NCBI GenBank assembly: GCA_025175895.1
Contig: CM045990.1
Span: 1,426,001-1,490,000, forward strand
DNA length: 64,000 nucleotides
Direction of reading: 5' to 3'
Source of the DNA: Wurfbainia villosa
Taxonomy: Eukaryota; Streptophyta; Magnoliopsida; Zingiberales; Zingiberaceae
Under the pieces are notes generated by a model. The model did not search any database. It was given only the letters and a program-made list of their open reading frames with translations, and was not told where the DNA came from. Both the position numbers and the translations under genes were made by a program. Of this stretch, positions 1 through 11,757 are shown piece by piece; within the stretch, counting starts at the first letter, position 1, and every line of letters begins with the position of its first letter.

Positions 1-1
1 A

Positions 2-1120
2 CAAGCTCAAGGGGCCCTAACCACCACCCTAGGTAACTCAAGCATGTCAATTAATAATAAAATTTATATAATATGTTTTGAGTGTAGGGAAGCCGGGCAT
101 TACAAGAGTAAGTGCCCAAAAAGAGTCAAGAAGGCTCCACCCGTGCCAAAGGTCAAGGAGACCGGTGCCTCAATGTAAAAGAGTAAGGAGCAAGTGATTT
201 GCTTCAAATGCCGGCTACCAGGGCATTATAGGAGTCAATGACCTAGGGAGAGCAAAAAGACCCAAAATGGAGCATCACATGTAGGGGGAGCTAAGGCTAA
301 CCCTAAGATATATTTTAGTAATGTTCCTTCTAATTTAAATATCAAAAAGCATGCTAGGAACAATAAATATTTTTGCCTAGGAGCTAAGAATATTCATTTT
401 AATAATAAGGAGAAATTTGGGACTAATGTCCCTAAAACAAATTTATCTCAAGACAAATCTAGGTCAAATAATTCTAGACCAATTCTACCTAGGGAGACAA
501 TTAGAAAGGTACAAGAGCACCTAGGTCTTAACCCCAAATGGACTAGGCATATGCTTAGGAAGAACCATACCCAAGGATTAAATCAAAATTCTAAAATTGG
601 GCAATTAGAGGTTGAAAATCAAGTCTTGAGGTCAAGACTTGATAAATTAGAAAAGACCCTTAGGAATATGCAAAATCAAATAAAAGGGTTTAATGGTCAA
701 AGTCAAGAGTCTAGGACCAAGAGTCAACACCTAAGGCCTAAGAGACAAGAGTCAACCAAGGGTAAGAAAGGTTTGGGTCACAAACCTAAGCCTAAGGTGG
801 CTTATCATAGTGTTCCATTTGATTATGGAATACAAACTAGGTCTAGGAAGACCAAGGTCAATAGGGAAGTCATCCCTAAGGTTGACCAAGGTATGTGCCT
901 AGTGGCTAGGGTTTCTAAGAAACCTAGGGTGGCCACTAAGAAGGTTACAAGGGGAGTTGCCCCTAGAGTTAACCTAGGCAAGACCCAAATGACCAAGGCT
1001 AACAAGCCTAGAAGGGTCATTAAGAAGGTATCTAGGGAGGTTATCCCTAAGGAATACCTAATTAACCCTAGGAGCTCAAATAGGTTTTGGGTTCCTAAGA
1101 GCGTGATTGATTCACGCTAG
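2..1120 (+). pseudogene. Gag polyprotein C-terminal part of element A
   Basis: One frame runs from base 2 to the TAG at 1118-1120. It is broken by TAA at 176-178 and TGA at 239-241. It starts at a CCHC zinc knuckle (CFECREAGHYKSKC, about 75-120). A second knuckle follows, whose last cysteine codon is replaced by the TGA. After a linker, an open 189-codon part (551-1120) has a leucine/glutamate heptad-like segment near residues 17-45. Lysine/arginine-rich repeats follow and it ends FWVPKSVIDSR. The same protein end occurs in C, and a related WVPK segment precedes the protease in B and E, so this is the end of gag. The role should be RNA binding and particle assembly. No ATG is needed at 551, because the upstream frame is continuous. 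Confidence 0.75.
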
Positions 1121-3047
1121 ATGGGTTTAGGGTGTGCCAACTTTAAATGGAAGGGTAGTTAACCTAACCATGGTAAAGGTGACACTTTAGGTAATTTTCA
1201 AGGTTATGGATACCTTGGAAATATATTTGATATTATGATCCTAAAAGATTTTAGGATGTGGCAATACGTTTTTGGAATTATAAAAAATCAATCAAATTGG
1301 CACAATTTAGGATTAGAGGTCATAGTGTGCCATTTTGGATTTTTGGCACACTAGGGAGAAAAGTGATAATATGGCAAAATATACTTAATTATATAAAATG
1401 GAAACTAATATTGAAATTTAGGTATTCTTACACCTATACTTTTTATTTGTCATGTTTTGTTTGCCATATAACATGCCATGACATCATGCTTATTTTTAAT
1501 CATTTAAAATGTCATGATCATGTTTAGGATTAAGGTTTTTATGTCATGTATTTTTAGATTATATCATATGCCATGACATCATGATCATTGGCCATGCTTA
1601 ATTATTGCTATCATTTATGCCATGTTCATTTCATGCATTTAATTTGATTAAAATTGATTTAAGGACAATGGCATGACTTGGAGTCCCATTTATAAGGGAA
1701 TCAAGTAGGGTTGCCTTAGAAAAATACATGAAACCCTAGTTTAGGATGAACAAAACTCACATCTCACATCACATTGACATGTATGTGTATTTATACACCC
1801 TAGATACATGTGAGATGATAGGATATGAGTTAAGTTCAAGGTGCATAGTTTTTGCATCTAGATGAACTAAAACTCATCTTTAACTAAAGGTGGTTCATTA
1901 GGAAAGCTTGTGTACAAGTCATGTACATTAATCCCAAGGAATATGATCCAATATAGGTTTTTAAAAACATTTTAAAATCAATTTAGAAAATCTTGATGAA
2001 GTCTATCTTTTGATAGCAATCACCATTGATGAAGTTGATACAAAGTAGGGCCAAAACATTGAAAATTTCAATGGTTTTGAACTTTGTGTTAATTTCAATA
2101 TTTTATGGGTAAAATATTTTTCTAATATTTTTCACCCATTGTATTGGTCATAAGTATTATACTTATGAATTTTCATGATTTTTCGATATATGTATAATTA
2201 TTTATGAATTTTCAAAATCCATTTCTGATAATTGAAATTTGGAAATTTTAGTTATCGATCATTGCTCATGGTGTGATCGGTGATGGATCTGTGATCGTGA
2301 TTTCTGAAGGACTTGACTGCCAAGCTGATTTCGAGAAAAACAAGGTTGTTTAGCCCATTTTCGGCTACGGTAAAGTTCCCCAACTACTCCTAACCCTAGG
2401 ATATGGATTAGGAGAGGTGTTAGGGTTATGTATCAAATTTAAGGTATAGGAAAGTTCAATGTTGAACTTTAGACCTTATCTTTGATGGTTTAGAGTTCCT
2501 ATTGGCTTAGAGACTTTTCAAGGACATTGTTGGTGCAATGGTTAAGGGGGAGCAAGCCTTTAGGGGGAGGTATCCATCATGGGATGATGGATGGTATTTT
2601 TCCTCATGAGGAAGAAAATGGGATTTTGAGATACCCAATTTTGAAATTGGGAGAGTGTATAGGATTGCCTCTTTTGAGTGATATGGGACTTATCATTAGG
2701 AAGATGGTAGGCACCCTAGGTATTTTTGGACCAAGGGGGAGATTGTAAGATCTCATTGGAACATGAGACATTGACCTCCTTGGAGAGATAACCTTTTTGA
2801 TGTTAGTCAAAAAGGGGGAGAATGTTTTGGGAGAGAATGCTATGGAAATTGGTAATCTTACCTTTCTCCAAAATGTTTTGGGGGAGAATGGTATGGAGAG
2901 TGTTATCAATTGATATTATCAATTATCAATTCGGAGAATTGGGGAGAATATTTGGGATTACCAATTTAGGATAATTGGTAAGGAGATTTGAGTTAGTGTT
3001 CTAACTCAAAGATATGTATTTTTGTCAAACATCAAAAAGGGGAATAT
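1121..3047 (+). other. Long 3' non-coding region of element A with polypurine tract
   Basis: About 1.9 kb with no credible coding sequence lies between the gag stop and the 3' LTR. In an autonomous copia element, pol would occupy this place. The stretch is conserved in C (39466-41384) and partly in J (62992-64000). It contains AT-rich blocks, the repeated phrase GGGGGAGGTATCCATCA, and near its end TCAAACATCAAAAAGGGG, which acts as the polypurine tract at about 3035-3047. Confidence 0.7.
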
Positions 3048-4446
3048 TGTTGGTGCAATCGGCCCAGGTCACGATTGACCGGACTTGAGTTTGACTTGAG
3101 TGATGTTTTGATGTTTGACATGGAAGTTTGACATCGATGTTTGACATTGATGTCTGATATAGTTTTGGAGAGATTGTTGGCACAATCGACTCGGATTATG
3201 ATTGACTGGACTCGAGTTTGACTCGAGGTGACTTTGATGGTTGACTAGGGTTGACCATGTCATTGAAAAGTCCAAGTTGGCAAGGGAAAGTCCAAGCTTG
3301 AGTCTTGGCATTTGGAAAGTTCAAGTGGGAGTCTTGGCAGCATAAGTCCAATGGTTGGTGGCGTAAAGTCCAAGCGGAGTCTTGGCAGCGTAAGTCCAAT
3401 GTGCCTTGGTGGTGTTGACACTGTTAGCATGACATAGCCGATGGAAGCACCTGAAGGCTAGCGCAATGGATGAACAAGTTATGGATGACTTGGAGGGATT
3501 CGAGAGGCGTGAGACTGATGGAGGTGGCTAGAAGGCTTAGGTCTAGGCTACGAGTGGTCTAGCAAGTATGGGGGCACCATACTTGAGTTAAACCTCATGT
3601 TTGAGGTTAAAAGCTCATGTTTGATGGTGGTGCCATGGTGTAAGTCAACTAGGGTTTGAGGAATTAGCCAATGATCATCGAATTGCGATCGATGATTGGC
3701 CATACAATCGATCGTGTGATCAGTCGACTGGTGCTCAATTTTTCAGGCATAGAATGGAGTCGAACTCGACTACTGGGGTTAGCAGTCGAGTGAAGGCTCG
3801 ATTAGTCAACTGATGGACATGATCAGTCGACTGATATCCTATCCATTGGATTTTTCCAGCGTGGATTACATCATTGTCTCACAGCAACAGTGTCATCAGT
3901 CGACTGATGGTCCCGAGCAGTTGACTGATCGGCAATTTCCAACCCAGATTGAAGCTTTAAATGGAGCTCATGGAGGAGGATTTCAAAAAGGTTCTTTGAG
4001 GCATTTTGGGGTGAGTTGTTGCTACAATTCAGGGTCTCCAAGTGCTACTCGATCAACCTAGCAAGCAAGCATTCAAAAGCTCAGCGTAAAGTTTTCTTTA
4101 CTTGCATTTTAGTGTAGTTGCTTGTATTTTCATTATATTACTATTGTATACATTGTACGAGGTTTCTCCACGTCTGGATTGTTCCGAGAAGGAGTTATTT
4201 GTGATTAGTGGTTGCGTGTGCATCACTAGAGCTCTTTAGAGCTCAATCCGTGGAGTAGGAACTTTGAGGTTCTTAACCACGTTAAATACTTGTGTATTTG
4301 TGTATTTGTGGTTGTCTATTTCGTTATTGCATTATTTCTATTATTCCGCTGTGTGCTAACGAAAATTGTAGACGAACGTCAATTGAATTCCATCACGCAA
4401 CGAATCGACGCTATTCACCTCCCTCTATCGGTCAATATTTCCCCAT
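3048..4446 (+). repeat. 3' LTR of element A
   Basis: It begins TGTTGGTGCAATCGGCCCAG directly after the polypurine tract. It ends near 4446 at a decayed ...TTTCCCCATA, where C has ...TTTCCTCTACA. It contains the AAGTCCAAG/CTTGGCA hairpin-like repeats (about 3270-3410), copies of the CAGTCGACTG palindrome (about 3823-3906) and an R/U5 stretch (GAGGTTTCTCCACGTCTGGA) shared with the C and I LTRs. Confidence 0.85.
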
Positions 4447-4543
4447 ATATAGAGACTATATCTATATATATTCTCATCACACTCACATATATATATATAT
4501 GTGAGTGTGATGAGAATATATATAGATATAGTCTATATATATG
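4444..4543. repeat. 100-bp near-perfect palindrome
   Basis: Bases 4444-4486 and 4501-4543 are reverse complements apart from one mismatch (4452 against 4535). They flank a 14-base AT centre. The right arm matches the undisturbed H LTR copy near 47780-47815, so the left arm is an inverted duplication of it, placed exactly at the junction with the LTR of A. It would form a long hairpin when single-stranded. Confidence 0.9.
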
Positions 4544-5433
4544 ATCGTTGTGATGTTGCATTTGTTTGATCTATTCTTGCTACATTTCATTGTACATCAT
4601 CTTGCATATTCTATATGGTCGTGTGTGGATTACCAGAGTTGAGTTGGTCAGACTGTTGTATACCTTTGACCAGTATTCTGATGTGATATGGGATGGACCC
4701 AGTTCATTGTGTATTTGACATAGAATGTTAGTATGGCGGTTTTATTGATTACAGAGTTAGTATTTAGTCTACCATGTTATAGGTGTTGTATTATGGTACT
4801 TATACTCAGATTGTATGAGTTGCATCGTTGTCGATCTTCAGGTATGTCAGTACCTTATGTTGTTATTTGTTGATCAGTTGGTTACACAGTAATTATATCA
4901 TACTGGTGTATATATGTTATACCTTTAGACAATATATTGTTGACTCGCATATGACATATATATTATGCATGCACTTCTTTTCTTATTACCATTGAGTTTT
5001 ATACTCACCACCACAGACCCTGAGTTTCTTGTCACCTAGGTAACAGGTAGTCGACTCTGTGATGGGCTTGGAGCATCACTGATTGACATTATCTCATTTC
5101 ACATTTGAGGGTCTTGAGTTTTGGGTTTTTCCGTGTATCTCTTGATAAACCTTGGTTTTATGTGTGGATTGTAGTGTTGGACTTTTGTTGATGTACGTAC
5201 TTGTTGATTTGGGTTTTGATGATACTTTCTTTATATTGTGGTTAGTCATACCTATATGCAGTGATGTCGAGTTCTTTTACTCTATCTGATGATTTTCCAC
5301 TGTGATTCTGGTTATACCTATATGTATATGTTTTGTGATTGTGGTCGAAAGGCCTTGTATCAATAGGATATTGTGTCACGTACAGGGGAGATATTGTTCG
5401 TTTATCAGCTAGGCATACTCTCAGGGTGTGACA
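4447..5433 (+). repeat. 5' LTR of gypsy element H, 3' portion
   Basis: The sequence from about 4510 to 5433 matches 47780-48018 joined to 62277-62991, the last part of the H 3' LTR. It ends in GGGTGTGACA, followed 7 bases later by a primer-binding site. The first roughly 2.3 kb of this LTR is not in the window, because element A lies between. This copy is uninterrupted where F is inserted in the 3' LTR, so it serves as the empty site. Confidence 0.85.
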
Positions 5434-5440
5434 ACTTTAT

Positions 5441-5454
5441 TGGTATCAGAGCCC
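5441..5454 (+). promoter_or_regulatory. Primer-binding site of H (initiator tRNA-Met)
   Basis: TGGTATCAGAGCCC lies 7 bases after the LTR end. It is complementary to the 3' end of plant initiator tRNA-Met, the usual primer of minus-strand DNA synthesis. Confidence 0.9.
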
Positions 5455-6059
5455 TAGGTTTTGCGATGCCATACAATGATGTTTTTCGTTGAGTTTTGGA
5501 TTCTCGGGAGTCTATTTGTTTTGGTTTGGTTTTGTGAGATGTGATCAACAGCGGCATGAGCTCTGAGCTGCACGAAGTAAGAATTCCTGATAACTTATAT
5601 TCTAGTTAGATACTTATCTAAACTTATTCAACAGGTGTATACAATCAGAGTTATGACACCTGTACAGACTCGTAGTAGGGGTCGTCTACCGTGGCGACTA
5701 GCCGAAGTTGTCTTTAGTGATTATACTCGATTTTGTTGGCTATGCATTTAGTGATTATAACAGGGAAAGACATGTAGTGTGTTAGTCACTATTCGTAACC
5801 GTGGTATGAGTTGACCATGGGAACAACTTGTTGAGTTTGTGAGACTTGAACCTGTTGTCGAAAAGGTGAATTACCTTTGAGAGCCAACTGATACTGAGTC
5901 GGATAGCAGGGGTCAGGTTATCGCATTTCTTGTGGAGATTAGACATTAAAGTCTTAGGGATTTTCACTAATGATGTTAGTCAGATCATTACCTGTTGGGT
6001 AATGGACAGGGTGTGTATGCTAGTGTGATGCAAATAGCGGAGGATTAGTATGTGGTGTT

Positions 6060-6910
6060 TCATAGGGATTTTGATCCCTAAGATGGTAGTGTTGGGTTTT
6101 ATGATTTTGAAGGTACTTTTGAGTACTTAACTAGTGTGTGCAGAGAAAGTAGAGTTAGTTGCATACCATTATCGGGATCAAGCCGGTACTTGGTGGAAGA
6201 TGTAGGAAATAACCTTCGAAGAATAGGATATCACTTGGTCATAGTTTAGTGATGTTGGGAGGGAGTACTTCCCCTGTGTTATTTCCTTTGACTCATTGTC
6301 AGAGAATTCTTGAGCTTCAAGTAAGGTGATCGGTTGGTAATGAGAGTACCATGCAGAGTGGTTAGACTTGCAAAGTTTACGCCCACCTAATAGCTCAAGA
6401 GTGTAAATGGATGTCTTAAGCCACCCAGGGTTTATTGGCTTACATTTTGATCAGGATGTTTGGATCTTCTATCAGATCCTACCAGTAGACATTGGATCGA
6501 GTCATGAGTTTAGAAATGACTTCGTACAAGTGTTGTAAGAGTTGAAGATCGATAAGCAGACAATGCAAGTCAAATTATTGGAATTAGAAGTCTTTGAATG
6601 TTGGACAAAAGTAGTAAGATCGGAGTCATGGGTAATGAGCTGCTTTCCGAATAGAGAAGACCAGCCACAGATCATCAGGATGTTCTCGTGCACATCTACA
6701 AAATCAGAGGAAAGACTCCGGATTATGTGCATGCAATGCAGATCACGAGGACACGCAAAGTCAGATTATCCATTGGATTGGTTCATATGTTGCTATTATA
6801 AGCAACTAATACATACGAGGAGAATATACTTTGAAGACTCAGTTGAAGACTATCGATGTTGCTTTCGGGAGGATGATTCACAATATCGACAACAGAGATC
6901 ATCATAGAAG
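6060..6910 (+). pseudogene. Gag remnant of H with degraded zinc knuckle
   Basis: Near 6165-6260 one can read YHYRDQAGTWW and, in broken frames, REYFPCVISFDSL, which match the conserved core of gypsy gag (the AxxWW and EFxxxFPxxxR-like region). An open stretch at 6542-6907 contains CMQCRSRGHAKSDY. This is a CCHC knuckle whose last cysteine has become tyrosine. Several stops interrupt the frame, so it cannot make a working capsid protein. Confidence 0.6.
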
Positions 6911-7599
6911 ATTGGGTTATCACATCAGCAGCGATCTACTACTTCAGGCGTAGTTGGAGTTCCTAGATACTTCCCTCCAGGGGAAGTGATTTACTCAGCA
7001 GCATCAGTAGAAGACATCTCAGAAGACTCATGTAGACAACAAAAATTGTTACCTCTCTAGGCACAACTATTCCATTTGTAGAGTATGAAACATGCTACGA
7101 TGCTGTCAGTCATTTAGTATTTATAGTTGATGGTGTACTCGTTACCAATACAAAAATGTTTACCAGCTCCATTGCAGCCATTTCGATATGCGTCCTCATT
7201 TTGGCAGTTGACTTTAGTTCCTCCAAGGTAGTTTTTTTGCACCTATATAAGCTCAGTCGCCATGAGCAGAAGTTGGACGAGTTTATATGATTACTGGAGA
7301 GAAGACATAGAGGGTCGAAGAATTGGTCGTTCAGGGTATTACTTTAGTTTACCCTCTCAGTTGACATATTGAGAGATACTGGTAGTTTATAGGTATCTAT
7401 GTCTAGAACATTCTTAGTTCGGATAAGAAGGGTTTCTATACATCGACTTGTGGGTCGGTGGTATCTCTACGGTCAGGTGAGATGTTGACCAACAACCAAG
7501 AAGTCAAGGGATGCCCTTAGACTTTGATAGACATATTTTTACTATAGACATATCCTTACGGATAGTTAAATTGTTGAAATGATGGTATAAAATGTCTCT

Positions 7600-8780
7600 C
7601 AGATGTGTGTATAATCCGAGAGTATTCATATGTAGTTTCGGATGAACTTGCAGGCTTGCCGCTGCATAGGCAAGTGGAGTATGCGATCGGAGTGATTTTG
7701 AGAATAGTGTCGATATTGAAGGCCTCATACCGGGAGATAATTTTATTGGTGTCAGTGTGGCTAAACACTATGGAAATGGAAGAATGAAAGTTGTGATTAT
7801 AGGAGGTATTGGATGAGAGATTTATCTGTCCCAGAGGTTCTTCTTGAGAAGATCTGGAACTCTTTGTTAAAAGAGAGATGAACCTGTGAGATTATACATC
7901 GATTGTTGATGATGGGATGCAGTAGCTGTTGAGAATGAGTATCCTTCATTGTGGATAGATAATATATTAGATCAGCTAAAGGACACCTGTGTATACTCTG
8001 GGGTTGATTTATGATTGGTGTGTTGATATTATAGTGACATGGCGTCATACAATTATTATTGCCATTGTGATGATTGATATATCATCATCTTAGAGTAAAG
8101 AGGATGCAGAGGTGTAGAGACGATAATTTTATACTTGGTATGAATTTTATGAGCTTTTGATTATGTTGTTAGACTATTTAATGATTTAGTCGTCCATGGA
8201 TTTGAGAAATTGTGTATTCTGGATACGATTGGATCAGTTAATGGTTGTTGGAGTCGCGTAACTTGGCCACTATTGATGGTGATAGTTGGAGTTGCACACT
8301 CGACCACCGTAGATGGTGGTTTCCTTGTATGATTTGGCTATTACTGTAGATATGGATAGAATGTTTTAGCATTACTATACCACAGACTTGTTTGACCAAG
8401 CAGGTGATGGAAATCACTTGGTCAGAAGCTTGTGAAACCAGGTTTCAAGGCCTAGATGATGATTGACATTTGAACCAATGTTAGCCAATCCTTCCGGTGT
8501 GGATGGAAGGGTACTGTACACGGATGCATCATTGTAGGGATTAGAGTGGATCCGATACAGTTGAATGAGACGTATCTTAAGCTTACGACAGTTGAGGAAC
8601 TGCGAGATAAGTTGTCATACATATGGCATGAACTTAGTAGTTATTATATTAATTTGTAGGTGTATGGAGCAGGAATGCTCATGGAGTTTTGACTAGCTAC
8701 TGTGTAGCTACTATAGAGTTGCTAGGGCATGGACAAATATAACAAGGGAGATTGGTCATTATAGTCTCCTAGTCACTTCT
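7600..8780 (+). pseudogene. RT / RNase H remnant of H
   Basis: At 7605-7787 the reading VVSDELAGLPLHRQVEYAI matches the conserved entry to gypsy reverse transcriptase (PDELPGLPPHREVEF-like). Just after it, in broken frames, are pieces resembling the GFIRPS...LFVKKKDGS region (about 7810-7880). Around 8518-8540 YTDASL resembles the start of RNase H. The catalytic YxDD box could not be found. Frames are lost every few dozen bases. Protease should lie just upstream (7300-7600) but is not readable. Confidence 0.55.
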
Positions 8781-9722
8781 AGTTCTGGGCGATAGAGTGG
8801 ATTTTGGACAGTAGATTCTCTGGTGAGAAAGTATTTCTCTGACTCCGAGGAGGATAGTGGTTTCCGGAGTTGCATTAGATTTTGTTCCTCGATGTTTAGT
8901 ATACATGCAGTGAAAGTTGAACATCAAAAACCCATTGGGTTGCTTCAGGAAATTTCTATTCCAGAATGGAAGTGGGAGCATATCACTATGGATTTCATTA
9001 CGGGATTGCCCAGAACTCGTAAAGGACATGATGCGATTTGGGTGATTGTGGATCGATTAACCAAATCTGCTCATTTCCTTCCCATTCGTGGGATGGATTT
9101 GTTGGATCTTCTAGTAGAGTTGTACTGCCGAGAGATTATCAGACTGCATGGGGTACCTTTGAGTATTATATCTGATAGAGACTCACGATTTACCTCACGA
9201 TTTTGGCAGAGTCTGCAACAGGCCATGGGCACAGAGCTTCGACTCAGTACAACATTTCATCCACAGACAGATGGACAGTCTGAGCATACCATTCAGACAT
9301 TGGAGGATTTATTGAGATATTGTGTTATGGATTTCGGAGGTAGTTGGGAGGACCACGTTCATTTAGTGGAATTTACCTATAACAATAGCTACCACTCTTC
9401 TATTCAGATGGCTCCTTTCGAGGCATTATACGGTAGACCCTATAGATCTCCCGTGTTATGGGAGGAAGTTGGGGAACAATAGTTGCTGGGGCCATAGAGC
9501 ATTCAGCATGATGTAGAGTTGGTGCGCATCATCAGACGGAGTTTATCAGAGGCACAGGATCGACAGAAGAGTTACGCAGACCGGAGGTGAAGACCTTCGG
9601 AATTCTCAGTAGGGGATCATGTATTTCTACGTGTTTCACCTACAAAAGGAGTCAAAAGATTTGGGTTAAAAGGAAAATTAGCACCACGCTACATTGGTCC
9701 ATTTGAGATATTGGGGGTGTAG

Positions 9723-10811
9723 TGTTGGTGTAGGGGCACTAGATAATCGAACCTATGTTTTGATTATGGCAAAGACACAAAGTCAAGATTATTTTGTTAT
9801 CTCATGAGCTAAAATAAGTATGCAGAATTGCTAAGCTAAAGCTGAAGGTCAGTGACACCCGGAGGGAACCGTGGTGGTCGGGCGACACTGGGAGGACTTC
9901 GGAGGTAGTTGAAGAAATTAGGTGGGGACCGGAAGCGAAGCTTCAAAGGTAAAAGGTTGAGGTAAGCTCATGTGAGTGAGTGTAAGTAAGGTCGTGTCCT
10001 CCATACAGAGACGTCCTTAGGAGATGATCTGACTAAGACATCTCATGGAAGGTCTATGTCGAGATCGGACGATCGGTGACCGTCGAAAACACTTATTTTA
10101 ATTTCATTTTGAGCTAACTTTCCAAAGCAGTGGAAAACCCTAGCCAACAGTCGGTTGATGGCTTGTATTAATCAACTAATGAGTTCATCAGTCGACTGAT
10201 GAGGGTGAGCAGTCGACTGATGTTCAAATTTCAGCGTCGAGGAAAGTCAAAGCTTATCACTATTTCTCAAGGGCTAAGTGGCATCACCTCATGAAACCTC
10301 ATCTCAACGATTAGGGTTTCTCAAAGCTATAAAAGAAAGGGTTCTCTACACCATTTTCATCAATTAAAAAAGCCTCTAAAGTGCCTCCGCGATGCCGCTA
10401 CTCTCCGACGATACTACGATGATGAAGCACAGCCGAGACGATGACAAACCAACTCCAAATCCTCAAGTCGTCGGTATTAGTTTTGTTTTCAGTTCAATAT
10501 CTTTGTAATTGTCTTTATTTCCGAGGCTTTATCATAACGAGGAGAGAGGACGTGTCTCTCTACCTCTTGTCTTTTTCGTTTTCTTGTATTCGTTAACTCC
10601 TACCTCCAACGAGGAGTATTTTAGTGAATTGCCCTCCGTTCGCGGTCTAGGACCGTTAGGGCCTTAGATTAGTAGTCAAAAGGCTGTGAACCAAGTAAAA
10701 AAATAGTTTTGTCTTATTTATTTTCCACTGCATAGTCGTGTCTTTAATCAAATGAAAGAGAAATTTTTTTTGCGTTATTCACCCCCCTCTAGCGCTCATT
10801 TCGATCTAACA
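9723..10811 (+). repeat. Solo LTR K (E-like copia LTR)
   Basis: TGTTGGTGTAGGGGCACTAG...CGATCTAACA is flanked by TGTAG (9718-9722) and AGTAG (10812-10816), a target duplication with one mismatch. There is no internal region, so this is a solo LTR left by LTR-LTR recombination. Its start (TTTGATTATGGCAAA) and the R/U5-like part (ACGAGGAG...AGTGAATTGCCCTCCGT) match the LTR of E read on the minus strand. CAGTCGACTG palindromes occur near 10190-10222. Confidence 0.85.
10328..10335 (+). promoter_or_regulatory. TATA box candidate of LTR K
   Basis: TATAAAAG lies in the middle of the LTR, followed by a CT-rich stretch, as expected for the U3/R promoter of a plus-oriented LTR. Confidence 0.5.
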
Positions 10812-11200
10812 AGTAGCTTATCGGTTGGCTTTACCTCCGACACTTGCGGGTGTTCACAACGTATTTCATGTTTCTATACTAAGGAAATATGTGCTGCATT
10901 CTGATCATGTTTTGAAAGAAGTACTGATTCCACTTCAGCCTAATATGACTTACGAGGAGATTCCAGTGTGAATTCATGGTCGCAAGGAGCGTCAATTGCA
11001 GAACAAAACCATCCGACTCGTAAAGGTTGGATGGCAACATCATAATAATGAGGAGGCTACGTGGAAGCTAGAAGATACTATCCGAGCTCAATACTCTCAT
11101 CTGTTCACCTGAGGTATGTGATGATTCCGAAAATCTCTTGAATTGATTCTTACATTTAAGTATGAAATTTGGGGACCAAAGTTTAATAAGTGGGGGAGAA

Positions 11201-11757
11201 TGTAAAATACCGCAAATTATGGCTAAAGGGGTAATATTATTATGGGATAAATTAAATTGAAATGCATGGTTAGGGATTTAATTAAACCTAACCTAGCTTA
11301 AGAATTTCATGGTTTAATTGAATATAGGTTTAATTGAACCAAGGGTTAAGTGCTTATAGGGTCTGAAACCAGACCCGTTTTCCCTAAACCCGACCCGCTT
11401 TCTTTTATGGCCAAACCGTTTTCCATTTTTCTCTCCACTGCGGTTTCTCATCACGATTTTATTCATGAGCATTTTCTTTCTCCTCATGCACGACATTCCT
11501 CTTCCTCACCGCGTGACGGTTTTGTCTCTCACCTTCCCTTCTCTTTCGAAACCCACGGCTGCCGAGCCCTCTCCTTCTTCCTCTTGGCGTCTATCTCTCT
11601 GCAAGCGGGGTGAACAGACTCCCCGACGATTCCACGGACAAGCCAATAGCGAGCGTGAAGTTGGAAGATTTCGTCGGTGGCATCCGACCCTTGTTCTGAA
11701 TGGGAGCTGCGATCTCTGCTAGAGCAGATGGTGGCTGGCAGCGGCTAGGCGACGGTA
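11201..11757 (+). repeat. H 3' LTR, block 1
   Basis: It starts TGTAAAATACCGCAAATTAT immediately after the polypurine tract. It ends at the CGGTA target duplication (11753-11757), where element D is inserted. The ORFs in it (11350-11722, either strand) are not homologous to anything recognisable and are taken as chance. Confidence 0.85.

Larger units (their letters stand above)
1..4446 (+). mobile_element. Element A: gag-only LTR retrotransposon, 3' part
   Basis: The window opens inside the gag region of a plus-strand LTR element. It continues through a long non-coding stretch, a polypurine tract (3035-3047) and a complete 3' LTR. Its 5' LTR lies outside the window. The whole length aligns by eye with element C (about 38350-42954), so A and C are members of one family. 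No protease, integrase or reverse transcriptase is found. A sits in the 5' LTR of gypsy element H, whose sequence resumes right after it. Confidence 0.85.
8823..11112 (+). pseudogene. Integrase plus chromodomain of H, split by solo LTR K
   Basis: The open part at 8823-9482 is a gypsy integrase core. It has WEHITMDFITGLPRTRKGHD (first catalytic Asp near 8991), ISDRDSRFTSRFW (second Asp near 9175) and TDGQSEHTIQ (Glu near 9280), so the DDE triad is present. After a TAG at 9480 the frame still reads FSVGDHVFLRVSPTKG and RYIGPFEILG (about 9600-9717). It then stops at K and resumes at 10817 with AYRLALPPTLAGVHNVFHVS. The end (about 10980-11112) reads GWQHHNNEEATWKLED...QYSHLF, a chromodomain tail that in this clade guides insertion into heterochromatin. 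In-frame stops make it inactive. Confidence 0.85.
5434..11200 (+). mobile_element. Internal region of gypsy chromovirus H
   Basis: This is the region between the primer-binding site and the polypurine tract (AAGTGGGGGAGAA, 11188-11200). In order it holds remains of gag, protease/RT, RNase H, integrase and a chromodomain, all on the plus strand. This is the Ty3-gypsy order (RT before integrase). The integrase and chromodomain wording resembles Tekay/Del-type chromoviruses. It is strongly decayed with many stops, and it hosts solo LTR K. It is the oldest coding element seen here, judged by decay and by the amount of later DNA nested in its LTRs. Bases 5455-6059 show nothing readable. Confidence 0.85.

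Noticed and set aside
823..1020. Minus-strand ORF with hydrophobic protein
   Set aside because: It is the reverse shadow of the Lys/Arg-rich gag tail of element A.
4290..4544. ORFs running through the palindrome
   Set aside because: Their coding appearance comes from AT-rich inverted sequence. They cross an LTR boundary and match no family.
5441..5454. Possible tRNA gene at TGGTATCAGAGC sites (also 23560, 37713, 44312, 60575)
   Set aside because: Only the primer-binding match to the initiator tRNA 3' end is present, with no cloverleaf around it.
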